Shown here piece by piece: positions 6,949-12,883 of a DNA stretch of 12,883 nucleotides; positions within the stretch are counted from its first letter, which is position 1, and each line of letters starts with the position of its first letter. The notes beneath the pieces are model-generated. The model did not search any database and had not been told where the DNA came from. It worked only from the letters and a program-made list of their open reading frames with translations. The translations under genes and the position numbers were made by a program. The stretch is taken from contig JAQXNW010000174.1 in the NCBI GenBank assembly GCA_029098205.1, positions 1 to 12,883 of the forward strand, read 5' to 3'. The stretch is from Eubacteriales bacterium (GTDB taxonomy: Bacteria > Bacillota > Clostridia > Peptostreptococcales > Anaerovoracaceae).

Positions 6949-8307
6949 ATGCTGACAAGAGAAGATATTATGGAAACAGTCCGGATGATCCAGGAGGAGA
7001 ATCTGGATGTTCGTACGATCACGATGGGTGTGTCGCTTCTGGACTGCGCGGATTCGGATATTGACCGGTCCTGCCGGAAGGTGTACGACAAGCTTGCCCG
7101 GAAAACGGAAAATCTTGTAAAAACCGGAGAAGAACTGGAGGCGAAATACGGAATTCCTATTGTAAACAAGCGGATTTCGGTCACGCCGATGGCGCTTCTC
7201 GCGGGCGTTTCCGGAGGCGATCCGGTAAAGTACGCGAAGGTTATGGACCGTGCGGCGAAAAACGCCGGCGTCAATTTTATCGGCGGGTTTTCCGCGCTTG
7301 TACACAAAGGATTCAGTGAAGGCGATCTTGTTTTGATCGATGCGATTCCGGAGGCGCTTTCAGAAACGGAGCTAGTATGTTCTTCCGTGAACATCGGTTC
7401 TACGAAAGCCGGAATAAATATGGACGCTGTCCGGATTCTCGGGGAGAAGGTCGTAAAGACGGCGGAGCTCACGAAGGACCGGCAGTGCATCGGTGATGCG
7501 AAGCTGGTTGTTTTCTGCAACGCGGTGGAAGACAATCCGTTTATGGCCGGCGCCTTCCATGGAATCGGGAATGCCGAAACGGTAATCAGCGCGGGTGTTT
7601 CCGGTCCTGGCGTGGTCCGCACCGTTCTTTCCAAGATGCCGGACGACGCGCCGCTGGATGAAGTCGCGGAAGAAATTAAACGTACTGCGTTCAAAATTAC
7701 GAGAGTCGGTCAGCTGGTTGCGAGAGAAGCGGCGAAGAAGCTTCATTCGGAATTCGGCATTATCGATCTTTCGCTTGCGCCGACGCCGGCGGTCGGAGAT
7801 TCCGTAGCCCGGATTCTTGAGGAAATCGGACTTGAAGAATGCGGCGCGCATGGGACGACGGCGGCTCTGGCTATGCTGAACGATGCGGTCAAGAAAGGGG
7901 GTCTTATGGCCTCTTCCAGTGTCGGAGGACTCTCCGGCGCGTTCATTCCGGTGACGGAGGATGAGGGCATGATTTCCGCAGCCAGATCTGGAAATCTTTC
8001 GATCGAAAAGCTGGAAGCGATGACGGCGGTCTGCTCGGTCGGGCTGGATATGATCGTGATCCCGGGTGATACGCCTGCGGAGGTGATTTCCGCGATCATT
8101 GCGGATGAAGCCGCGATCGGAATGGTGAATTCGAAGACAACCGCAGTCCGCGTCATACCGGCGATTGGTCTTAAAGAGGGTGAAGAGCTGAACTTCGGCG
8201 GCCTACTTGGAAGCGGTCCGGTTATGAAAGTCAGGACATCTTCGCCTGCGAAGATGATCCGGAGAGGCGGAAGAATCCCGGCGCCGCTTCAGAGCCTAAA
8301 AAATTAA
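6949..8307 (+). CDS. UPF0210 (PFL-like, DUF711) family protein
   Basis: 452 residues, the family's usual length. Recognisable conserved blocks are MGVSLLDCAD (26-35), NKRISVTP (73-80), VNFIGGFSALVHKG (108-121), CSSVNIGSTKAGINMDAV (144-161), HGTTAALAMLNDAVKKGG (301-318), GAFIPVTED (330-338) and the C-terminal RGGRIPAPLQSLKN. The family is related in fold to pyruvate formate-lyase, but I see no RVxG-type glycyl-radical loop here, and no radical chemistry should be assumed. Conserved Cys at 33 and 144 and several Gly/Ser-rich loops suggest an enzyme or ligand-binding protein. The biochemical function is, to my knowledge, not established. The ATG at 6949 has AAGGAGG (6933-6939) 9 bases upstream, overlapping the ACT gene's stop. 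Malic enzyme follows after 30 bases, so it sits within a fumarate/malate gene run, which may hint at its role. Confidence 0.92.
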   Translation: MLTREDIMETVRMIQEENLDVRTITMGVSLLDCADSDIDRSCRKVYDKLARKTENLVKTGEELEAKYGIPIVNKRISVTPMALLAGVSGGDPVKYAKVMDRAAKNAGVNFIGGFSALVHKGFSEGDLVLIDAIPEALSETELVCSSVNIGSTKAGINMDAVRILGEKVVKTAELTKDRQCIGDAKLVVFCNAVEDNPFMAGAFHGIGNAETVISAGVSGPGVVRTVLSKMPDDAPLDEVAEEIKRTAFKITRVGQLVAREAAKKLHSEFGIIDLSLAPTPAVGDSVARILEEIGLEECGAHGTTAALAMLNDAVKKGGLMASSSVGGLSGAFIPVTEDEGMISAARSGNLSIEKLEAMTAVCSVGLDMIVIPGDTPAEVISAIIADEAAIGMVNSKTTAVRVIPAIGLKEGEELNFGGLLGSGPVMKVRTSSPAKMIRRGGRIPAPLQSLKN

Positions 8308-8337
8308 CGAAAGCCTTGGAATTTTGAAGGAGAAAAA

Positions 8338-9510
8338 ATGGATTACGCTTCAGAGTCGCTGAAAAAACATAGAGAGTGGAAGGGAAAAATTGAAGTAGAG
8401 GCAAAGGTCCCTGTAAAAAACGCCGAAGACCTGTCTTTGGCGTATACGCCGGGCGTCGCTGCGCCGTGTCTGGAGATACAGAAACACCCGGAGGAGGCGT
8501 ACGAGCTTACAAGAAAATGGAACCTCTGCGCGGTGATTACAGACGGAACGGCTGTCCTGGGTCTGGGGGATATCGGACCGGATGCCGCGATGCCGGTCAT
8601 GGAAGGAAAATGCGTTCTGTTTAAGTCATTCGCGGATGTTGACGCGTTTCCTCTGGTTGTGGATACAAAGGACGTGGATACGTTTGTAAATACAGTCGCT
8701 TTGATTTCGAAATCGTTCGGAGGAATTAATCTGGAGGATATCGCTGCGCCCCGCTGCTTTGAAATTGAAAGAAAGCTTAAGGAGCGGCTGGATATCCCGG
8801 TTTTCCACGACGATCAGCACGGAACCGCGATCATCACATTGGCGGGACTCACAAACGCGCTGAAAGTAGTTGGAAAGAAGAAGGATGAGGTTCGCGTCGT
8901 AACATCGGGCGCAGGTGCGGCGGCGATTTCGATTACGAAACTTCTCCTTTCGGCAGGATTCAGGAATATCATTATGACAGACCGTCACGGCGCGATTTAT
9001 CAAGGAAGACCGGACGGCATGAACTGGATCAAGCAGGAGATGGCCGAAGTTACGAATCTTGAGAAAAAACAGGGCTCGCTCGCGGATGTCATCCAGGGCG
9101 CGGATGTATTCATCGGCGTGTCGGCGCCGGGTGTCCTGACAAAGGATATGGTCCGTACGATGAACAAGGATGCGGTTATTTTCGCCTGCGCGAATCCGAC
9201 ACCGGAAATATTCCCGGATGAAGCGAAGGAAGCGGGTGCCCGGATTGTTTCAACCGGCCGGTCGGATTTCCCGAATCAGATCAATAACGTTCTCGCATTT
9301 CCGGGTATTTTCCGCGGTGCTTTTGACGCACACGCGAAGGAAATTAATGAGGAAATGAAACTTGCTGCGGCAAAGGCTCTGGCTTCTTTGATTCCGGAGG
9401 AAGAGCTTTCGGAAGAAAATATTATTCCGAAAGCGTTCGATCCTGCGGTCGGTCCGGCCGTAGCGAAAGCGGTAGCCGAGGCTGCGAAGAGCAGCGGTGT
9501 CTGCCGCTGA
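8338..9510 (+). CDS. Malic enzyme, decarboxylating malate dehydrogenase (short form)
   Basis: 390 residues, typical for the short bacterial form without a phosphotransacetylase-like tail. It converts L-malate to pyruvate, CO2 and NAD(P)H with a divalent metal. The N-terminal domain shows LSLAYTPGVAAPCLEI with the catalytic Tyr36, TDGTAVLGLGDIGP (68-81), and MEGKCVLFKSF, which contains the likely catalytic Lys91. Metal ligands fall in LEDIAAPRCFEIE (132-144) and HDDQHGTA (157-164). The Rossmann motif GAGAAA is at 191-196, and ACANPTPEI and NNVLAFPGIFRGA near the C-terminal half are family signatures. Preference for NAD or NADP cannot be settled from sequence alone. The start has AAGGAGA (8327-8333) upstream. 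Placed three genes after fumarase, it can consume the malate made there. It could also run in the carboxylating direction, but the context favours decarboxylation. Confidence 0.95.
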   Translation: MDYASESLKKHREWKGKIEVEAKVPVKNAEDLSLAYTPGVAAPCLEIQKHPEEAYELTRKWNLCAVITDGTAVLGLGDIGPDAAMPVMEGKCVLFKSFADVDAFPLVVDTKDVDTFVNTVALISKSFGGINLEDIAAPRCFEIERKLKERLDIPVFHDDQHGTAIITLAGLTNALKVVGKKKDEVRVVTSGAGAAAISITKLLLSAGFRNIIMTDRHGAIYQGRPDGMNWIKQEMAEVTNLEKKQGSLADVIQGADVFIGVSAPGVLTKDMVRTMNKDAVIFACANPTPEIFPDEAKEAGARIVSTGRSDFPNQINNVLAFPGIFRGAFDAHAKEINEEMKLAAAKALASLIPEEELSEENIIPKAFDPAVGPAVAKAVAEAAKSSGVCR

Positions 9511-9528
9511 ACCGGAGGAGAATGATTC

Positions 9529-10206
9529 ATGGTTCATATTGGAAATGACTGGGACGATCTTCTGAAGGACGAATTCAAGAAGGATTATTACCTTAAGCTC
9601 CGCCAGTTTCTGATTCGGGAGTACAGAAGCCGGACGATCTATCCGGATATGTATGATATCTTCAACGCACTGAAATACACTCCGTATGAAAAAGTGAAGG
9701 CAGTTATTCTCGGACAGGATCCATATCACGAGCCGGGGCAGGCGCATGGCATGGCCTTTTCGGTGCGGGAGGGCGTGGAGCAGCCGCCTTCTCTTGTGAA
9801 TATCTTTCAGGAGCTTCGGGATGATCTTGGGATCGAGCCTCCGCCGAGAAATAACGGCTGCCTGATCCCATGGGCAAAGTCCGGTGTGCTTCTTCTGAAT
9901 ACGGTGCTCACGGTACGGGAGCATCAGGCGAATTCCCACCGCGGACGCGGCTGGGAGATCCTGACGGACCGGATTATTTCCCTGCTGGATGAAAGAGAAA
10001 AACCGGTTGTGTTCATCCTTTGGGGCGCGAACGCCGGACGGAAATCAGAATTGATTACGTCTGACCGCCATCTTGTGCTCCGGGGACCGCACCCGAGTCC
10101 TTTGTCCGCGTACAGAGGATTTTTCGGAGGAAGGTATTTTTCGAAAACCAATGAGTTTCTGGTTCAGAATGGAGAAGAGCCGGTGGACTGGGATCTTTCG
10201 CACTGA
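9529..10206 (+). CDS. ung: Uracil-DNA glycosylase, family 1
   Basis: 225 residues, normal for UDG family 1. It removes uracil from DNA, opening base-excision repair. The water-activating motif GQDPYH is at 62-67 (Asp64). GMAFSV follows, and LLLNTVLTV contains the uracil-recognising Asn124. The DNA-intercalation motif HPSPLSAYRGF starts at His188. The start ATG at 9529 has GGAGGAG (9514-9520) 8 bases upstream; a nearer ATG at 9522 is in another frame. It is 18 bases after malic enzyme and is the last gene of the run. Its function is unrelated to the metabolic genes, so cotranscription is probably a matter of shared expression. No convincing terminator follows it; the next gene has its own promoter. 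Confidence 0.97.
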   Translation: MVHIGNDWDDLLKDEFKKDYYLKLRQFLIREYRSRTIYPDMYDIFNALKYTPYEKVKAVILGQDPYHEPGQAHGMAFSVREGVEQPPSLVNIFQELRDDLGIEPPPRNNGCLIPWAKSGVLLLNTVLTVREHQANSHRGRGWEILTDRIISLLDEREKPVVFILWGANAGRKSELITSDRHLVLRGPHPSPLSAYRGFFGGRYFSKTNEFLVQNGEEPVDWDLSH

Positions 10207-10265
10207 CAAAGGAAGGAGTGGGACTCTTCTGAAATACCAGGTGGCAGGATCCTTCGGAATAGGAA

Positions 10266-10294
10266 TTGATATAAAAGTCGAATTAGTGTAAAAT
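10266..10294 (+). promoter_or_regulatory. Sigma-A type promoter for typA
   Basis: TTGATA (10266-10271), a 17-base spacer and TAAAAT (10289-10294) match the housekeeping consensus at 5 of 6 positions in each hexamer. It lies 33 bases upstream of the typA ATG in an AT-rich part of the 121-base gap after ung. The rest of the gap (10207-10265) holds a small imperfect hairpin near 10213-10228 without a T tract. Confidence 0.7.
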
Positions 10295-10327
10295 GGTTGA
10301 AGTTGCGATAAAAACAGAGGCCTTTTT

Positions 10328-12214
10328 ATGAGTGAGAGACAGAAAATAATTAATATTGCCGTGATCGCGCATGTAGACGCAGGGAAATCAACCCTGGTCG
10401 ACGCATTCCTGAGTCAGAGCCACGTTTTTCGTGAAAATGAGGAAATCGTGGACTGTGTCATGGACAGCGACGAGATAGAAAGAGAGCGCGGCATCACAAT
10501 TTATTCGAAGAACTGTTCGATTATGCATAACGGTGTGAAGATAAACATTGTCGATACGCCGGGACATGCGGACTTTTCTTCGGAAGTGGAACGGATTATG
10601 AAAACCGTGGATACGGTGATTCTGCTGGTGGATTCCAGTGAGGGACCGATGCCGCAGACACGGTTTGTGCTCAGCAAATCTCTGGAGCAGGGTCTGAATC
10701 CGATTTTGTTCATTAATAAGATCGATAAGAAGGACGCACGCATCGACGAGGTTGTGGATGAAGTGTATGAACTGTTCATGGATCTGGACGCGAACGATGA
10801 ACAGCTGGACTTCCCGATTCTCTACGGCATCGCCCGGCAGGGCATCGCGGTGAAGGATCCTTCCGAAGTCTACGGAATTGCAGTCGGAGAGGGAACGGAG
10901 ATATTAAAGCACACGCCGGAAGGACTGGGCGGGCTGAATATCAATCCGCTTCTCGATACGATCATTGAACACTGTACTCCGTATCCGGATCTTAGGGACG
11001 AACCGACACAGATGCAGGTAGCTTCGCTGGCATATGACGATTATATCGGACGCCTCGGAATCGGACGCCTTACGAAAGGTACACTGAAGGAAGGACAGAC
11101 CGTGGCGGTCGCGAAAGAAGGTGGCGTCATCGAACAGGCCAAGATCGGTCAGGTTTTTGTATACCGGGGTCTTCAGAGAATGCCGGTGAAAGAGGCGCAG
11201 TGCGGCGACATCGTCGTTGTTTCTGGAATTCCAAATATCTCCATCGGAGAGACAATCTGCGATCCGGAAAAACCGGAACCGCTGGAGATGATTCATATCG
11301 AAGAGCCGACTTTGTCGATGAATTTCATGGTCAACACTTCCCCGTTCGCCGGGAAGGTCGGAAAGTTCGTGACATCCAGACATATCCGGGACCGTCTGAT
11401 GAAGGAGCTTGAAGTTAATGTGGGTCTACGTGTGGAGGAAACCGAGACGACAGACTGCTTCAAGGTTTCCGGCCGCGGAGAGCTTCATCTTTCGATCCTG
11501 ATTGAAAATATGCGCCGCGAGGGGTATGAGCTTGCTGTTTCCAAACCGGAAGTTATCATGAAACGGAATGAAGAAGGGAAGCTTCTGGAACCGGTGGAAG
11601 AAGTCATCATTTCCTGTCCGGATGAATATTCAGGGTCGGTCATTTCCAAGCTGAATATACGGAAGGGGCTGATGCTTGAGATGTCTTCCGCGAACGGATA
11701 TACGCATCTTTCGTATCACGTGCCGACGAGAGGACTTCTTGGATACCGGTCCGAATTCATTAACGATACACATGGAGAAGGCACGCTGGAGACCCGGTTC
11801 TTTGAATTCGAAGAGTTCAAGGGGGATATTCCGGGCCGTCAGAATGGCGTCGCCATCGCGATTGAAGAGGGTACCTGCACGCCGTATGCTATTTTTAACA
11901 TTCAGGAGCGTGTGCAGATGTTTGTAGAGCCGGGCACGAAGGTTTATGAAGGAATGATCGTGGGTATGAATTCCCGAGGAGACGATATGGAAGTCAACCC
12001 ATGCAAGGCGAAGAAAGTCAGCAATATGCGGGCAGCCGGTTCGGATGACACGATCAAGCTGACGCCTCCCAGAGTATTCAGTCTGGAAGAGGCATTGGAA
12101 TTTATCGCGGACGACGAACTTGTGGAAGTGACTCCGACAGATATCCGTCTTCGGAAGAAACTGCTTCATGAGCTTGACAGAAGAAGACTTCGCAATCAGA
12201 TGAGCCGTAAGTAA
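10328..12214 (+). CDS. typA: Ribosome-associated translational GTPase TypA/BipA
   Basis: 628 residues, slightly longer than the usual 605-615. It binds the ribosome in the EF-G site and supports subunit assembly and stress or cold growth. G motifs are G1 AHVDAGKST (14-22), G2 RERGIT (52-57), G3 DTPGH (76-80, with the catalytic His80), and G4 NKID (130-133). At G5 the usual SA is replaced by GIA (167-169, YGIARQG). After G5 there is an insertion of about 20 residues (VYGIAVGEGTEILKH...) relative to E. coli BipA. Then come domain II, the conserved NTSPFAGKVGKFVTSR and GRGELHLSILIENMRREG blocks, and the C-terminal domain with RGLLGYRSEF and NMRAAGSD. The ribosome site is weak (AGAGG at 10316-10320), 7 bases before ATG. 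It has its own promoter, and mscS follows after 13 bases. Identity is certain; the G5 variant may be lineage-typical. Confidence 0.96.
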   Translation: MSERQKIINIAVIAHVDAGKSTLVDAFLSQSHVFRENEEIVDCVMDSDEIERERGITIYSKNCSIMHNGVKINIVDTPGHADFSSEVERIMKTVDTVILLVDSSEGPMPQTRFVLSKSLEQGLNPILFINKIDKKDARIDEVVDEVYELFMDLDANDEQLDFPILYGIARQGIAVKDPSEVYGIAVGEGTEILKHTPEGLGGLNINPLLDTIIEHCTPYPDLRDEPTQMQVASLAYDDYIGRLGIGRLTKGTLKEGQTVAVAKEGGVIEQAKIGQVFVYRGLQRMPVKEAQCGDIVVVSGIPNISIGETICDPEKPEPLEMIHIEEPTLSMNFMVNTSPFAGKVGKFVTSRHIRDRLMKELEVNVGLRVEETETTDCFKVSGRGELHLSILIENMRREGYELAVSKPEVIMKRNEEGKLLEPVEEVIISCPDEYSGSVISKLNIRKGLMLEMSSANGYTHLSYHVPTRGLLGYRSEFINDTHGEGTLETRFFEFEEFKGDIPGRQNGVAIAIEEGTCTPYAIFNIQERVQMFVEPGTKVYEGMIVGMNSRGDDMEVNPCKAKKVSNMRAAGSDDTIKLTPPRVFSLEEALEFIADDELVEVTPTDIRLRKKLLHELDRRRLRNQMSRK

Positions 12215-12217
12215 TGC

Positions 12218-12230
12218 AGGAGGCAGCGTG
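12218..12230 (+). promoter_or_regulatory. Ribosome binding site and GTG start of the mscS-type gene
   Basis: AGGAGG (12218-12223) is followed 4 bases later by GTG (12228). The next in-frame start, ATG at 12261, has only a poor site upstream. The spacing is short, but the site is the strongest available, so GTG is preferred. Confidence 0.7.
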
Positions 12231-12883
12231 GCGGAAATATTTCAGGACGATTCGATCAATATGCTGGAGAAGATATCCAGATTCTTCGGGGATACGCTTC
12301 TAGGCAGAATCGCGTTTGTTGTGATCGTATGCCTTGCAGCATGGGCAGGCATCTCCATTATCGTGCATGTGCTTCGGTCTTTGCTTCATAAGTCACGGAT
12401 TGATGATGTCGGGAATGTGATGATCCTTCGGATCACGAGAATCCTGCTCTGGATTCTTGTCATCATGTCCCTGCTGTCCAGTCTGGGCGTTAAGATGGCG
12501 CCGTTCGTGACTATGCTTGCGACCGCGGGCGCTGCGGTAGCGCTTGCTCTTCGGGACAGCCTTGCAAATCTGGCCAGCGGTATTATCCTTCTGGTCACGC
12601 ATCCGTTCGGGAAAGACGATAAGATCGAAGTAAACGGAGCGGTTGGTTCTGTTGTCGCCATCGATATTATGACGACGACGCTTCTTACGGTTTCCGGGAA
12701 ACGGGTAACTGTGCCGAACAGCATGATGACATCGAATATTGTGACGAATCATACGAGCGGGGGACGGACGCAGGCTGAGAAGCAGCACATTCTGTCCCGC
12801 TCCTCAGATATTCTGAAGGCGGAGGAAATCATCCGCTCTGTGATTGATGAGGAGCCGCTGATTCTGGCGGAACCGAAGCCGTA
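12228..12883 (+). CDS. Mechanosensitive channel, MscS family (3' partial)
   Basis: 218 whole codons are present before the right edge cuts the gene. The predicted fold has TM1 at about residues 26-49 (GRIAFVVIVCLAAWAGISII), TM2 at about 66-86 (LRITRILLWILVIMSLLSSL), and the pore helix at about 92-123. The pore helix reads FVTMLATAGAAVALALRDSLANLASGIILL, which carries the Gly/Ala packing pattern and the LRDSLANLASG turn typical of MscS. A beta domain follows (PFGKDDKIEVNG, VGSVVAIDI, TTTLLTVSGKRVTVPNS, then NIVTNHT). These channels release small solutes on hypo-osmotic shock. The N-terminus is short, so this is a three-helix MscS rather than a large MscK-type protein. It sits 13 bases after typA and is probably cotranscribed. 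No C-terminal chamber can be judged. Function of the family is sure; channel size and gating are not known. Confidence 0.92.
   Translation, partial: MAEIFQDDSINMLEKISRFFGDTLLGRIAFVVIVCLAAWAGISIIVHVLRSLLHKSRIDDVGNVMILRITRILLWILVIMSLLSSLGVKMAPFVTMLATAGAAVALALRDSLANLASGIILLVTHPFGKDDKIEVNGAVGSVVAIDIMTTTLLTVSGKRVTVPNSMMTSNIVTNHTSGGRTQAEKQHILSRSSDILKAEEIIRSVIDEEPLILAEPKP

Noticed and set aside
6882..7694. A 270-codon open frame on the minus strand
   Set aside because: It lies opposite the well-conserved UPF0210 gene. Its product is Ser/Arg/Ile-rich with no recognisable domain, as expected of the antisense of a codon-biased gene.
10213..10228. A hairpin after ung as a terminator
   Set aside because: The stem is short and bulged (AAGGAGT with ACTCTT) and no T tract follows.
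10073..10291. A 72-codon open frame at the end of ung
   Set aside because: It overlaps ung in another frame, runs across the typA promoter and has no recognisable product.

Overview
The window looks like chromosome of a Gram-positive anaerobe of the class Clostridia, most likely Lachnospiraceae or a close relative. The grounds are strong AGGAGG-type ribosome binding sites, a sortase-anchored surface protein with CnaB repeats, a DUF5685 plus J-domain pair, and the UPF0237 (ACT) plus UPF0210 pair. The family-level assignment is inference. Base composition is moderate, roughly half GC by eye, with many CCG and GGA codons. I see no rRNA, tRNA, CRISPR array, insertion sequence or phage gene.

Layout. 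(1) Bases 1-1550, plus strand: the C-terminal part of a cell-wall surface protein, with a choice-of-anchor-A-like domain, two CnaB domains and an SPDTG sorting signal. (2) A strong bidirectional terminator (1585-1626) separates it from a convergent minus-strand pair: a DUF5685 protein (2320-3444) followed by a small J-domain protein (1692-2297). (3) A divergent spacer of about 330 bases (3445-3775) holds hairpins upstream of argH. (4) A tight plus-strand run follows: argH, fumC, a UPF0237 ACT protein, a UPF0210 protein, malic enzyme and ung. Its gaps are -8, 23, 14, 30 and 18 bases. (5) A clear sigma-A-type promoter (10266-10294) precedes typA (bipA). (6) An mscS-type channel gene with a GTG start begins 13 bases after typA and runs off the right edge.

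How the genes fit together. Argininosuccinate lyase releases fumarate while making arginine. Fumarase hydrates fumarate to malate. Malic enzyme converts malate to pyruvate, CO2 and reduced NAD(P). The run therefore encodes a short route that recycles the fumarate by-product of arginine synthesis into central carbon and reducing power. The two uncharacterised proteins, UPF0237 (a predicted amino-acid-sensing ACT domain) and UPF0210 (PFL-like), lie between fumarase and malic enzyme and are translationally linked to each other. This is the most suggestive context in the window. Everything else is recognisable housekeeping or surface biology. I do not see a clearly new defence or mobile system.
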